NCBI GenBank assembly: GCA_049297695.1
Contig: JBAQUT010000036.1
Span: 7,622 to 71,621, forward strand
Origin: JACKLD01 sp049297695
Lineage (GTDB): Bacteria > Pseudomonadota > Alphaproteobacteria > UBA2136 > UBA6156
Length of the DNA: 64,000 nucleotides
Direction of reading: 5' to 3'
Below the pieces are notes generated by a model, which saw only the letters and a program-made list of their open reading frames with translations, was not told the origin of the DNA and searched no databases. Position numbers and translations under genes: made by a program. The first letter of the stretch is position 1, and each line of letters opens with the position of its first letter. Below are positions 17,080 through 26,427 of this stretch, piece by piece.

Positions 17080-17467
17080 CCCCGTGGGCGGCGGCCCAGC
17101 CGCCATGCACTTCCACCACGCCGGTCACGTCGGGGGGCGAGGCGATGATGGTTTCGTCAAACGGTGTGGCGTTGGCATGGATACCCGCCACCACGTTTCC
17201 GCGCATAAACAGCATATCCAGCGGCAAGGGCGTGTTGCGCATCCACATATATAAAGTCTGGGGCTCGGTCAGTTCGGGGTACTCAAACACCATGGCGCAA
17301 TTGGGGCACAGGTTGGTGCGTCCCATCAGGCCCTGTTGGCGTGCGGCTTCGGTGGCCACTACCTCGGCCTCCAGCACGGTGCTAAAGGTTCCTTGGGGGT
17401 TGGTAAGGGTGTAAGGCGCGGCATGGGCCAAGGTTGGCAGCAAGGCCAGGGCCAACATGTATTTCAT
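16931..17467 (-). CDS. DUF192 family secreted protein
   Basis: A 17-residue signal peptide (MKYMLALALLPTLAHAA) leads into a DUF192 domain (about 25-135): QQGLMGRTNL, MVFEYP, MWMRNTPLPLDMLFM, and VVEVHGGWAAAHGVSAGW. The family's function is unknown. DUF192 proteins usually stop soon after the last motif; here about 35 Pro/Thr-rich residues follow, encoded entirely antisense to the 3' end of the DsbD-type gene. It lies 4 nt upstream of and overlaps the start region of the long AsmA-like gene's stop. Confidence 0.8.
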   Translation of the reverse strand: MKYMLALALLPTLAHAAPYTLTNPQGTFSTVLEAEVVATEAARQQGLMGRTNLCPNCAMVFEYPELTEPQTLYMWMRNTPLPLDMLFMRGNVVAGIHANATPFDETIIASPPDVTGVVEVHGGWAAAHGVSAGWVLAPALPPASRTSTVGVTPTVAPRLGGTADITAPHDGHGRPARP

Positions 17468-20400
17468 CGTGGAGAGCTCTCCACACGGGGTTTGGGCTTG
17501 GGCGCATCGCCGCCGCGGAATATATCTTTCAGCAATCCAGGAGTAAGTACCGAAAGCGGGCGCACGTCGATTTTAGGGTCGGAGGCGTTGCCCTTCATTT
17601 TAAAATCGGCCACCACCAAGCCGTCTTGGCTGCCCGTCAGCAAGGTGCCCAGCAGGGGGATTTTGCTCACAATCCGGTTCATGGGGATGGCAGGGGTTAG
17701 GCTGCCATACATATCCATGCTTTCCACGTTGCGGTAATACACGCCGTCCAACCGCAGGCTGAGGGCGGGGCCATCCATAATCATTTTATCCAAATACACC
17801 GCTGGGCCTTCCAGCCGTACGGGGATGATGGCTTTATCAAACAGCAAGGTATCGGTGCCCGAGAACAATTGCTGGAGCGACAGCAAGCCCAATAGCTTGG
17901 CCAGCAAGGGCGGGTTGTCCAACTCAAACTTCCGCAAGGTTAAAACGCCACCCGCCACGGTGGGGGTATCGTAGGTAAGCTCGCCTTCCAAAATGCCGTT
18001 TTTTAGCAGGCTGTAAACATCGGTAATGGCCAGAAGCGTGCCCAGGTTGGCAATGTTAAATCGCAGCTTGCGGCGGCCCGTTTGGCCGGGCAGGGGGATT
18101 TCTTCCACTCGCACGGTGCTGCCCTCGGCCAGCGCAGTAATATCGCCTAGCTCCCACACGTTGCTGCGGCGTTGCACGTTGGCTTTCACTTGGGTGAGAA
18201 GGCCTTTGGGCAAATACATGGTGCCCACGTTCAGGCGGGCGGCCATGTCGGGTTGGGGGGTGCCGTCGGGCTTGGGCGTTTCCAGCGCGGTAAAGTCAAA
18301 GGCATTGCCCGCCAGTTCCAGCGTGCGACCATCCCAGGTGAGTTTGCCATCGGTGCGGCCCAGCTTGAAGGTATCCAGAGCTACGCGGGTATCGGCAAAG
18401 TTGTTGGGGATATATGTTAAATTACCGTTCACATTCACACCCGTGCCATTCAGCCTCAACGTGCCAAACGAGGCTTTCGTAAGCTCTCCTTTGGTGGTGT
18501 TCACGCTCCCCTTGGCCGCAAGGGTAAGGGCTTGGCCTGTGGGTTTGGTCCAGTTGAGCATGGGCACGTTGATGCCCGCCTCCCGCCCGTTGGCGGTGAG
18601 GTCTATCTCCATCGTGTCGCCCCGTTCGGTGAGCGTGGCATCGGCGGCAAGGGTGCCTGTAAGGGTGATATCCGACCCCTTCATGAAGTTGGTCGTAAGC
18701 CAGTTTGCAGGCACGCGGCCCACGGCTTTTAAACTCATGGCCTTGGTGCCGGCGGGGCGCCAGGCATCTTGCCAGCTCAGTTTCATGGGTTCGCCGTTCA
18801 GGGTGCCGTCGCCTTGGAAGGCCATGGTGTTGCCTTCCAGCGCAAAGGTGGCTTTGGAAGCAAAAAAGCTGGTGTTGGTTAGGTTGTCAAAGCGGGAGAG
18901 GGTGGCGTTGGCAAGCTGGGTTTTGGCGGTAATGGTGGCATCATCCAGCGTGGTGGGTTTGCCGCGTTTCAGCGGCAACACAACCCGCAAGGTGGTTGCG
19001 TGGCTGCCATCGGCGGTCAGGGGGATGGGTTTTTCAATTTTACCCACTTCGCGCACCATGTCGTCCAGCGGGCCTGCAAGATTGGCCCGCACATCAATCA
19101 CGGTATCCACGCTGGGAGAAAACAATTCGGTAATGGCCACCGCCACATCCGTGGCGTTTTGGGCCGAAGATGTGGCCGTGGGAGCCTTGATAGAAAGGGT
19201 CTCTCCCGCCAGCACAAACGTGCCACCATCTGTAAGGGTTGCGGCGGGGAGGTTATCCAAATACTTCACACGCCCACCCGGCACAATGCCCGCAGTTACG
19301 GTAACGCCGCAAGCATCGCCACAGGCGGGGAAATCGCTGGGGCTACCGTTATAATGCACCACAAGATTGGTGAACTTACCTTCTAAAATGTTGGGCTTCA
19401 TCCACGCCAAGGTTTTGGCGAAGGCTTTGTCTTTGTCGGGCGCCAGTTCGTACAGGTCTTTCACGTTGCCGCCCACGCTTTGAAAGGTTAGGTCCATGAG
19501 CAATCTGCTGGAAACGTTCGGCATCGCCTCGGTCGGGCTGGTGGTTATCAGCGCGTTGGCGGGGGAGGCGGATGGCTCCACCTCGCTTTCCGGTGGCACG
19601 GGCGCCAGTGTGGCAAGCCCTTTGATAACCCCGCGTCCTTTCAGCACAACCTTGTTCCGCGTGGTTGCTTCCAAGTTGGAAATGGTCATGACATCGGTGG
19701 GGGTAGGCTGGTAGGTGGCGGTTACGTTAAACTGGGGGAACATCAGCGGCGCGCTATATCCTTTGGGCAGCTTCATGGCCACATCGGTCAGGTTCAGGGT
19801 AACCCACGGTTGGCCCAGCTTGTTGCCTTCGGTCAGCAGCACGCCCAGCTCCACCCGCCCTTTGGCTTTGAACATGCTTTGGATTTGCGGGGGAAAGTAA
19901 TCGGCCACCATACCCACGTCGCTTTTGTCAAAACGGGCGCGCAAGGTGGCGTTTTCGGCCCCTTGGGCGTGGTCAAACACGGCCATAACGGGCATGGTGG
20001 GCAAGGCTTTGCCGCCATACAGGCGGCGCAAGGTAGCGGTCAGGCTGGAACGCTCGCCGTCGTCGGTGCGTTGAAAGCCCATGCTGCCTTCTTCCATGGC
20101 CCATTCGGCCTGTTGCACGTCGTCGCGCAACAGCAAGGTTACATCCGTGGCCTCGGCTTTTTCCAAGGCGCCCCAACGGAGGGTAATATCCAACCCGTTC
20201 AACCATTCTACAAAGCCGCCCAGGTTAGGGCCTTCGGCGTTGGATTGGTTATCGGTAAGGTTCAATCCTGCCAGTTGGATGCCGTCCGGCGTGCGGATAA
20301 GCCGGAACGTCACCCCGTCTGCCAACAAGTGCTTGGGGGCGGGGATGCCCGCAAACAGGCGGCGGCGGGCAAGGTCCAGCGCAATACGGTTCACCACAAT

Positions 20401-20697
20401 CGCCAAGGTGCCGTCGGCGCCGTACACCCGCAGGTCTTCCGCCCGCAGCACAATGGTGCCGTTGTCGTAGTAGGTATCCATGTGCCCCGTGGTAACGTGC
20501 AGGCCCATACCCGCCAAATATCCCTGGGCCTTGGGGATGAGCGGCGTAAGGTTCAGCGGGTTATCCTTAGGGTAATAGGTGGAAAAGGTGATAATCGCCG
20601 CCGCCAAAGCCGCCAGCACAAAAAACGCCACCACCAGCAGCACACCGCCAATCCAACCGAAGGTTTTGGTGGTGGGATGGGCCCAAAAGCGATTCAT
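17464..20697 (-). CDS. AsmA-like (YhdP-type) envelope protein
   Basis: About 1077 residues: one N-terminal transmembrane helix (about 14-40) and a very long beta-rich periplasmic region with a C-terminal AsmA-like block (about 930-1050, LDKMIMDGPALSLRLDGVYYRN, MYGSLTPAIPMNRIVSKIPLLGTLLTG). Proteins of this kind (YhdP, TamB, AsmA) are thought to form lipid-conducting bridges from inner to outer membrane. The start is chosen at MNRFWAHPT, after AAGGAAAGGT; a start 12 codons upstream lacks a ribosome site. It overlaps the DUF192 start by 4 nt and probably shares its transcript. Confidence 0.82.
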   Translation of the reverse strand: MNRFWAHPTTKTFGWIGGVLLVVAFFVLAALAAAIITFSTYYPKDNPLNLTPLIPKAQGYLAGMGLHVTTGHMDTYYDNGTIVLRAEDLRVYGADGTLAIVVNRIALDLARRRLFAGIPAPKHLLADGVTFRLIRTPDGIQLAGLNLTDNQSNAEGPNLGGFVEWLNGLDITLRWGALEKAEATDVTLLLRDDVQQAEWAMEEGSMGFQRTDDGERSSLTATLRRLYGGKALPTMPVMAVFDHAQGAENATLRARFDKSDVGMVADYFPPQIQSMFKAKGRVELGVLLTEGNKLGQPWVTLNLTDVAMKLPKGYSAPLMFPQFNVTATYQPTPTDVMTISNLEATTRNKVVLKGRGVIKGLATLAPVPPESEVEPSASPANALITTSPTEAMPNVSSRLLMDLTFQSVGGNVKDLYELAPDKDKAFAKTLAWMKPNILEGKFTNLVVHYNGSPSDFPACGDACGVTVTAGIVPGGRVKYLDNLPAATLTDGGTFVLAGETLSIKAPTATSSAQNATDVAVAITELFSPSVDTVIDVRANLAGPLDDMVREVGKIEKPIPLTADGSHATTLRVVLPLKRGKPTTLDDATITAKTQLANATLSRFDNLTNTSFFASKATFALEGNTMAFQGDGTLNGEPMKLSWQDAWRPAGTKAMSLKAVGRVPANWLTTNFMKGSDITLTGTLAADATLTERGDTMEIDLTANGREAGINVPMLNWTKPTGQALTLAAKGSVNTTKGELTKASFGTLRLNGTGVNVNGNLTYIPNNFADTRVALDTFKLGRTDGKLTWDGRTLELAGNAFDFTALETPKPDGTPQPDMAARLNVGTMYLPKGLLTQVKANVQRRSNVWELGDITALAEGSTVRVEEIPLPGQTGRRKLRFNIANLGTLLAITDVYSLLKNGILEGELTYDTPTVAGGVLTLRKFELDNPPLLAKLLGLLSLQQLFSGTDTLLFDKAIIPVRLEGPAVYLDKMIMDGPALSLRLDGVYYRNVESMDMYGSLTPAIPMNRIVSKIPLLGTLLTGSQDGLVVADFKMKGNASDPKIDVRPLSVLTPGLLKDIFRGGDAPKPKPRVESSPR

Positions 20698-20815
20698 ACC
20701 TTTCCTTATAGAAGCAGCGGGGCGTGGGGCCAAGTAAAATAACCCTTAAAACCCACCTCCCTGCGGCGGGGGGGATACGGTTGTGGAGTGAAAGAAAGTT
20801 GGTTAGGGTGCGCGC

Positions 20816-21682
20816 ATGAAACAACAACGCCCCACAACCGCCGCTGCCGTATCGTTTAAAAAACTGGCCTTTCAAGGCGAACCTGGCGCCTACGCCCACG
20901 TGGCGGCCAGCCGCGTGGCCCCTAAGGCCCAGTTGATGAACTACCCAACCTTTGCCGCAGCGTTTGCGGCGGCGGAAGAGGGCGAGGTGGATGCCGCGGT
21001 CATCCCCATCGATAACTCCAGCATGGGTCGCATTGCGGATATTCATGCCCTATTGCCCGCCAGCAAATTGCATATTGTGGCGGAGCTGCATGTGCCGATT
21101 CACCACCACCTGTTGGCCGTGAAGGGCGCAACCCTGAAGACGGTGCGCGAGGTATATTCCCAACTGCCAGCGTTGGTGCAGTGTGATGCCACCCTGAAGC
21201 GTATGGGTTACAAGCAGGTGCCTGCGTACGATACGGCGGGCTCCGCCAAAATGGTGGCAGAATGGGCCGACCCTGCCAAAGCCGCTCTGGCCAGCAGCAA
21301 AGCGGGCGAGATTTACGGCCTTCAAACCCTCAAATCCCCCATGAACGACCACCCCCACAACACCACGCGGTTTGTGGTGTTGGCCCGCAAGGCCGTGGTG
21401 CCCAAACCCACGGTAGCCTGCAAAACCAGCATTCTGTTCCGCACGCGCAGCATCCCCGCCGCCCTGTACAAAGCTTTAGGCGGATTTGCCACCAACGGCA
21501 TCAACCTTACCAAGATTGAGAGCTACCTGCTGGAAGGCAAGTTCCATCACGCCCAGTTTTACATTGAGGCGGAAGGTCACACGGCCAGCCCCGCCATGAA
21601 GCAGGCGTTGGAAGAGCTTAACTTTTATGCATCGTGGGTGCGGATTGTGGGGTGCTATGCATCCCAACCTGATGCCGCGTAA
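20816..21682 (+). CDS. pheA: Prephenate dehydratase
   Basis: Converts prephenate to phenylpyruvate in phenylalanine synthesis. Monofunctional (no chorismate mutase domain), 288 residues. The PDT domain covers about 15-190: FQGEPGAYAH, AVIPIDNSSMGRI and NTTRFVVL, which holds the catalytic T-R-F. An ACT domain follows (about 200-280), with KALGGFATNGINLTKIESYLLEGKF; ESY replaces the ESRP of enteric enzymes, a form common in alphaproteobacteria. Feedback by Phe is likely but its sensitivity cannot be read. Alone, divergent from the AsmA-like gene. Confidence 0.93.
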   Translation: MKQQRPTTAAAVSFKKLAFQGEPGAYAHVAASRVAPKAQLMNYPTFAAAFAAAEEGEVDAAVIPIDNSSMGRIADIHALLPASKLHIVAELHVPIHHHLLAVKGATLKTVREVYSQLPALVQCDATLKRMGYKQVPAYDTAGSAKMVAEWADPAKAALASSKAGEIYGLQTLKSPMNDHPHNTTRFVVLARKAVVPKPTVACKTSILFRTRSIPAALYKALGGFATNGINLTKIESYLLEGKFHHAQFYIEAEGHTASPAMKQALEELNFYASWVRIVGCYASQPDAA

Positions 21683-21788
21683 ATGTTTTATGAAAATGTT
21701 GCACAAACACCCTTGCAATGTGGTTTATGGGCCCCATAACGGCTTCATGAGTTGACGGGAGGTATCCCTTCACGTAACACTGTAAGGC

Positions 21789-22019
21789 ATGAAACAGAAA
21801 GCACGACCCATGTACGACAAACTCTTTGCCAGCATCAACCTGCCCGTGAAGCCTGCCATGGCCGTAACTGGCGCTACCATTGCCGTGATTGACGAACCCG
21901 CCGACGAAGAAACGGCCGAAAGCTTTTTTGGTGGTTACGCCGAAAACAGCCTGCTGGACGATATGGGTGTGGAAATTGCCAGCGCCGATGTGGTGCAAAC
22001 GGTTGCCCGCAAGCAGTAA
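21789..22019 (+). CDS. Small hypothetical protein
   Basis: 76 residues (69 if translation starts at MYDKLFAS). Not recognised; no signal peptide. A Thr/Val-rich middle (GATIAVIDEP) is followed by an acidic segment (ADEETAESFF). An AAGG ribosome site lies 5 nt before the first ATG, and a perfect 12-bp terminator hairpin follows, so it is likely a real, independently transcribed gene. Confidence 0.6.
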   Translation: MKQKARPMYDKLFASINLPVKPAMAVTGATIAVIDEPADEETAESFFGGYAENSLLDDMGVEIASADVVQTVARKQ

Positions 22020-22031
22020 GTAACATTTGAT

Positions 22032-22060
22032 GCAAAAACCCGCCGCGTGCGGGTTTTTGC
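22032..22060. terminator. Rho-independent terminator
   Basis: GCAAAAACCCGC and GCGGGTTTTTGC arms (12 bp, perfect) with a 5-nt loop; ends the 76-residue gene. Confidence 0.85.
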
Positions 22061-22096
22061 TTGCCTTGGGGGTGGCTTTGCCCTTAGCATCGGGCC

Positions 22097-22426
22097 ATGT
22101 TGCTAACCACCACCCCTTACGTTGAAGGCTACCGCATCCGCAAATACGGCCCCCTTGTGGCCACCGAGGCGGTGATGGGTACCAATATTTTTCGCGATTT
22201 TTTTGCCAAAGTGCGCGACGTGGTGGGGGGGCGCAGTGGCACCTTCCAAAGCAGTTTGGCCGATGCCCGCGAGCTGATTTTGCGCGAACTGCAAGAGCAA
22301 GCCGAAGCTGCCGGCTGCAACGCCGTGATTGGCATCGATATTGATTATGGCGAAATATCCGGCAGCGGCAAAACCATGTTGATGGTGGCGGCGCAGGGCA
22401 CGGCCGTGTTTATCGAGCCCGCATAA
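22097..22426 (+). CDS. YbjQ/UPF0145 family protein
   Basis: 109 residues covering the whole family domain: strand-rich start (LTTTPYVEGYRIRKYGPLV), then FRDFFAKVRDVVGGRSGTFQ, ARELILRELQEQAEAAGCNAVIGIDIDY, and GSGKTMLMVAAQGTAV. Members are small soluble, pentamer-forming proteins called heavy-metal-binding by similarity, but their function is not established. Monocistronic, between a terminator and the PBP1A gene. Confidence 0.85.
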   Translation: MLLTTTPYVEGYRIRKYGPLVATEAVMGTNIFRDFFAKVRDVVGGRSGTFQSSLADARELILRELQEQAEAAGCNAVIGIDIDYGEISGSGKTMLMVAAQGTAVFIEPA

Positions 22427-22467
22427 ACCTTTTGCGCCCCACATAAAAAGAGGGTACAACACCCCCC

Positions 22468-24918
22468 ATGGCCACCTCTAAAAAGCAACCTCCCGTTCTC
22501 CCCAAAACCCGTACCACAGGGCCCAAAGCCAATGCCAAACATGGCCTGCTGTGGCGCACCTTTGTGGTGCTGGTGTGGTTGGGTGTGGTGGGCATGTTGG
22601 TAGGGGCGATTGGTGCGGTGGGGGTTGTTACGTATTACTCCAGCCAACTCCCCGATTTTAGGCAACTTACGGAATATAAACCGTTTTTAATTACCAAGGT
22701 GTACGACAGGCACGGCGACGTGATTGCCGAATTTGCCAAAGAGCGAAGGATTTGGACACCCGTGGCCGAAATGCCCAAGTTGCTCATCAACGCCTACTTG
22801 GCGGCAGAAGATACCCATTTTTATGAGCATGCAGGCTATGATATTAAAGCGATTCTACGCGCGACACTTAGCAACGCCATGACCGACCGCAAGCAAGGCG
22901 CCAGCACCATTACCCAACAGGTGGCTAAAACGTTTTTATTGAGTGCGGAGCGTACATATACACGTAAAATCAAAGAGTTGATTTTAAGCTGGCGCATTGA
23001 AAAGGCCTACGGTAAAGACGAAATTTTGGAAATGTACCTGAACCGTATTTATTTGGGCAATGGCAGTTATGGCGTGGCGGCGGCTGCTCAAACGTATTTC
23101 AGCAAAACGCTGGATGAACTGACCTTGCCCGAAGCCGCCATGCTGGCGGGGATGCCTCAGGCGCCCACACGGTACAACCCCATCCGTAACCCCGAGGCTG
23201 CCACCAAGCGCCGCAATATTATTTTGGGCCGCATGGAGGCCGAAAACTTTATTACCGCCGAGCAGGCAAGCCAAGCCAAAGCGGCGGATTTGGGACTGAA
23301 CCCCAACCCGTTGAAAGGGGGAGACGACGCCCCGCACTTCAGCGAGTACATCCGCCGGATGATAGAACAGCAGTACGGCACGGCAGCCTTGTACGAAGAA
23401 GGCATGACCGTTTACACCACGTTGGATTTGGCGATGCAGCGCAAAGCCGAAGAAGCCGTGTACGAAGGCTTGCGGGCGTACGATAGGCGCCACGGCTGGC
23501 GCGGCCCCTTGGCCCGTTTGGCCAGCATGACGGATTGGGAAGAGCAGGTACAAGCCTTGGCCGACCAATACAAAGCCAGCAGCAAAATTGGCGAGCCTGC
23601 CGTGGTGTTGGCCGTGAAGGGCGATAAAGCCACCGTAGGCCTGTACGATGCCCAGAAGGTGGATGTGCCCGCCAGCAGCGCCAAATGGACAGGCCGTGGC
23701 CTGAAAAGCCTGTTGAAGGTGGGCGATGTGGTGATGGTGAAACCTTTGGGCAAAGGGAAGGGGTATGCGTTGGAGCAGCTACCCGCCGTGCAAGGGGCGT
23801 TGACGGCGGTGGATGTGCGCACGGGCGAAGTGCTGGCCATGGTGGGCGGCTTGGGCGAGGGGGTTGGCTTTAACCGGGCCATCCAAGCCAAACGCCAAGT
23901 GGGCAGCAGCTTTAAGCCCTTTGTATATGCCGCAGCGTTGGAAAAAAACTACACCCCCGCCACCATCGTGATGGATGCGCCCTTGGTGTTCCGCACCGGC
24001 AACAAAGAATGGAAGCCCCAAAACTACGACGAAAAAGTGGATGGCCCAACGCCGCTGCGCAAAGGGTTGGAAAAAAGTAAAAACCTGATGACTATTCAAC
24101 TGGCGCAAGACGTTGGTTTGCGTAGCGTGGCGGATGTGGTGCGGCGCTTGGGCGTGGCGGATAAAATTAACATTACCGACCTGACCGTGGCCCTGGGGAG
24201 CGTGAACCTGAGCCTGCTGGATATCACCTCGGCGTATGCCGTATTCCCCCGTGGAGGGTTGTATGTGCCGCCCAGTTTTGTATCGCGCATTCAGGATAAC
24301 CACGGCACCACGGTATACCGTGGCCACCCGGCGTGCGAAGGCTGCACCAGCCAGTTGGGTGGCACGCCGGATACCGTGCCGACGCCTCCGCCCATACCCG
24401 CCACGCAAGCCGTAAGCCCCTTTGTGGCGTACCAAATGACCAGCATGTTGGAAGGAGTTATCCAACGCGGTACAGGTTACGGCGCCAAAAAACTGGGCCT
24501 GCCTTTGGGGGGTAAAACAGGCACCACCAACGATTACATTGACGCGTGGTTTGTCGGGTTTTCGCCCAGCATGGCCGTGGGTGTGTGGGTGGGTTTTGAT
24601 ACCCCCAAAACCTTGGGCCATGCTGAAACCGGTGCCAAGGCAGCCTTGCCGATTTGGCAAGATTTTGTAGGCAGTGCCTTGCAAGATAGCCGCGGCGAAG
24701 ACTTTGCCGTACCCGAAGGCATTGAGTTTGTGAGGATAGATGCCGACAGCGGTTTGCTGCCCGGCCCGCCCACCACGCGCACCATCACCGAGGCCTTTGC
24801 CCCCGGCACGGCCCCCACCGAAGTAACCCAGCCCAGCTTTTTTGATGACACCACCACGGTGCCTGAAGATGGTAGCAGCGGCAGCAGCGGCGGGTTCAAC
24901 CCGTTTGGAATCTTTTAA
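22468..24918 (+). CDS. mrcA: Penicillin-binding protein 1A
   Basis: Bifunctional peptidoglycan synthase. A cytoplasmic tail and one membrane helix (about 28-52) are followed by a GT51 glycosyltransferase domain (about 75-260): catalytic Glu in AAEDTHFYEHAGYD, GASTITQQ, and YLNRIYLGNGSYGV. After an OB-like region (about 330-440) comes the transpeptidase: SxxK in GSSFKPF (about 478), SxN in KSKNLM, and KTGTT (about 681). The tail is Ser/Gly-rich. 816 residues is a normal length. The start follows GAGGG and an ACCCCCC stretch. Confidence 0.93.
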   Translation: MATSKKQPPVLPKTRTTGPKANAKHGLLWRTFVVLVWLGVVGMLVGAIGAVGVVTYYSSQLPDFRQLTEYKPFLITKVYDRHGDVIAEFAKERRIWTPVAEMPKLLINAYLAAEDTHFYEHAGYDIKAILRATLSNAMTDRKQGASTITQQVAKTFLLSAERTYTRKIKELILSWRIEKAYGKDEILEMYLNRIYLGNGSYGVAAAAQTYFSKTLDELTLPEAAMLAGMPQAPTRYNPIRNPEAATKRRNIILGRMEAENFITAEQASQAKAADLGLNPNPLKGGDDAPHFSEYIRRMIEQQYGTAALYEEGMTVYTTLDLAMQRKAEEAVYEGLRAYDRRHGWRGPLARLASMTDWEEQVQALADQYKASSKIGEPAVVLAVKGDKATVGLYDAQKVDVPASSAKWTGRGLKSLLKVGDVVMVKPLGKGKGYALEQLPAVQGALTAVDVRTGEVLAMVGGLGEGVGFNRAIQAKRQVGSSFKPFVYAAALEKNYTPATIVMDAPLVFRTGNKEWKPQNYDEKVDGPTPLRKGLEKSKNLMTIQLAQDVGLRSVADVVRRLGVADKINITDLTVALGSVNLSLLDITSAYAVFPRGGLYVPPSFVSRIQDNHGTTVYRGHPACEGCTSQLGGTPDTVPTPPPIPATQAVSPFVAYQMTSMLEGVIQRGTGYGAKKLGLPLGGKTGTTNDYIDAWFVGFSPSMAVGVWVGFDTPKTLGHAETGAKAALPIWQDFVGSALQDSRGEDFAVPEGIEFVRIDADSGLLPGPPTTRTITEAFAPGTAPTEVTQPSFFDDTTTVPEDGSSGSSGGFNPFGIF

Positions 24919-24933
24919 AACAGGAATACGCCC

Positions 24934-25728
24934 ATGGTTGTGATTGCCACCTTTTACCATTTTGCCGCCATGCCGGATGCCGCCAAGGTGCAGCCCGTGT
25001 GGAAAGCGTTTTTGCTGGAGCAAGGTGTGACGGGAACCATTTTGGTCACGCCGGAAGGCATCAACGCCACCATTGCCGGCCCCCGTGCGGGGGTGGATGC
25101 CGTGCTGGCCATGATACGGGCCGATGCGCGCTTTACCCCCATGACGCACAAAGAAAGCTTTGCGGAGGCAAGCCCGTTCCCCCGCACCAAGGTGAAGTTG
25201 AAGAAGGAAACGATTCCGCTGGGCGTGACGGTCGACCCCACCAACCCCGGAACCTATGTGAAGCCCACCGAGTGGAATGCCCTTATCTCCCGCCCCGACG
25301 TGATTTTGGTGGATACCCGCAACGCGTACGAAACCAAGGTAGGCATTTTCAAAGGCGCGAAGGACCCTTCCACCCGTACGTTCAAAGAGCTTCCGGCGTG
25401 GGTTGCGGCCAACATTCCCGACAAGAAAACCCCTGTGGCCATGTACTGCACGGGCGGCATCCGCTGCGAAAAAAGCACTGCCTACATGAAGCAGCAAGGC
25501 TACGAGAATGTGTATCACTTGGAAGGCGGTATTTTGAAATATCTGGAAGACGTGCCCGAAGCCGACACGATGTGGGAGGGCGCCTGTTACGTGTTTGACC
25601 ACCGCGTGGCCGTGAAGCACGACCTGACCCCCGCGTTGGAACTTCAGGTTTGCCCAAGCTGCAACATGCCGGTGACGGCGGGGGATATGCGGCGGGGGCA
25701 TATGCAGTGTTGTGGAGGGATTAAATGA
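24934..25728 (+). CDS. trhO: tRNA uridine(34) hydroxylase TrhO
   Basis: Oxygen-dependent 5-hydroxylation of U34 in tRNA. An N-terminal acylphosphatase-like domain (about 1-95) with GTILVTPEGINATIAGP is followed by a rhodanese domain (about 110-215) with the active cysteine in MYCTGGIRCEKS, and a short C-terminal cysteine segment (CPSCNMPV...MQCC). 264 residues, shorter than E. coli YceA (350). It overlaps the GNAT gene by 4 nt (ATGA). Confidence 0.9.
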   Translation: MVVIATFYHFAAMPDAAKVQPVWKAFLLEQGVTGTILVTPEGINATIAGPRAGVDAVLAMIRADARFTPMTHKESFAEASPFPRTKVKLKKETIPLGVTVDPTNPGTYVKPTEWNALISRPDVILVDTRNAYETKVGIFKGAKDPSTRTFKELPAWVAANIPDKKTPVAMYCTGGIRCEKSTAYMKQQGYENVYHLEGGILKYLEDVPEADTMWEGACYVFDHRVAVKHDLTPALELQVCPSCNMPVTAGDMRRGHMQCCGGIK

Positions 25729-26150
25729 ATCGCGTGAGGATTGCAAAAGGCACGACGATTGATCAAATCCGGCATGTTTTTGGCGGTACAATTCCAGAAT
25801 GGCACCCTGATGAATTTATCCAATCACGATTAAGAAGTGGATATGTATTTGTTGCATTAGATGAAAATGATCACCCGATTGGATTTCTAATATACTCAAT
25901 CTGGTGGGGAAATTGCCCTTTTATTGAATTAATCAAAGTAGTTGAGGATATGAGGGGTATGGGAATAGGTTCTCAATTATTGGATGTGGCAAAAGCAGAA
26001 ATTAAGGCAAAAGGTTTTGAGATGTTAATTGCATCCAGTGAAATGACAAACATGTTAGGACAAAAATTTCACGAAAAGTTAGGTTTTAAGAAGCTTAACT
26101 CACTTGTACTTCCACATGGCGAAGAACAGTTTTTTGGGATTAATTTGTAA
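25725..26150 (+). CDS. GNAT family N-acetyltransferase
   Basis: 141 residues. The acetyl-CoA loop is clear: VVEDMRGMGIGSQLLDVAKAEIKAKG (R-x2-G-I/M-G-x-x-L), followed by FHEKLGF. Substrate unknown. It is far more AT-rich than trhO, to which it is coupled by an ATGA overlap, and its stop is followed at once by a copy of the tRNA-Arg 3' end. It is therefore likely a recent arrival at the tRNA-Arg locus. Confidence 0.82.
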   Translation: MNRVRIAKGTTIDQIRHVFGGTIPEWHPDEFIQSRLRSGYVFVALDENDHPIGFLIYSIWWGNCPFIELIKVVEDMRGMGIGSQLLDVAKAEIKAKGFEMLIASSEMTNMLGQKFHEKLGFKKLNSLVLPHGEEQFFGINL

Positions 26151-26165
26151 CGCGCCCGAAAGGAT
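26151..26165. repeat. Copy of the tRNA-Arg 3' end
   Basis: CGCGCCCGAAAGGAT, identical to 26269-26283 inside tRNA-Arg and in the same orientation. It also forms an inverted repeat with TTTCGGGCG near 26210, giving an imperfect stem. Confidence 0.7.
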
Positions 26166-26221
26166 GACCCATAATCTTTTGTGGCTTCGCCGTTTGAATG
26201 GGTTGTTTCTTTCGGGCGATA

Positions 26222-26265
26222 AAGCTAAAAACATACCCCCTGACGGGGGCATCTTTTAAGCTTTA
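26222..26265 (-). terminator. Hairpin after tRNA-Arg
   Basis: Read on the minus strand: AAAGCTTAAAAGATGCCCCC-GTCA-GGGGG..TTTTTAGCTTT, an imperfect stem of about 18 pairs directly after the tRNA CCA end. Confidence 0.7.
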
Positions 26266-26342
<77 letters not shown>

Positions 26343-26351
26343 GTTAAGGGG

Positions 26352-26380
26352 TAAATAGCGGCGGATGGGGGGTACGTCAA
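26352..26380 (-). promoter_or_regulatory. Promoter of tRNA-Arg
   Basis: On the minus strand TTGACG (26380-26375), 17 nt, TATTTA (26357-26352), about 10 nt before the tRNA. Confidence 0.65.
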
Positions 26381-26427
26381 GGGCTAAGTGGGGTGACTTT
26401 GCGGTTATTTCGGGCTAACATGCCCCC

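Noticed and set aside
18026..19354. Plus-strand open frame of 442 codons
   Set aside because: Antisense to the AsmA-like gene; Ser/Arg/Pro-rich, no motif.
23779..25791. Long minus-strand open frame of 670 codons
   Set aside because: It is antisense to PBP1A and trhO, both with complete motifs; its His/Gly/Arg-rich translation is a shadow of GC-rich coding.
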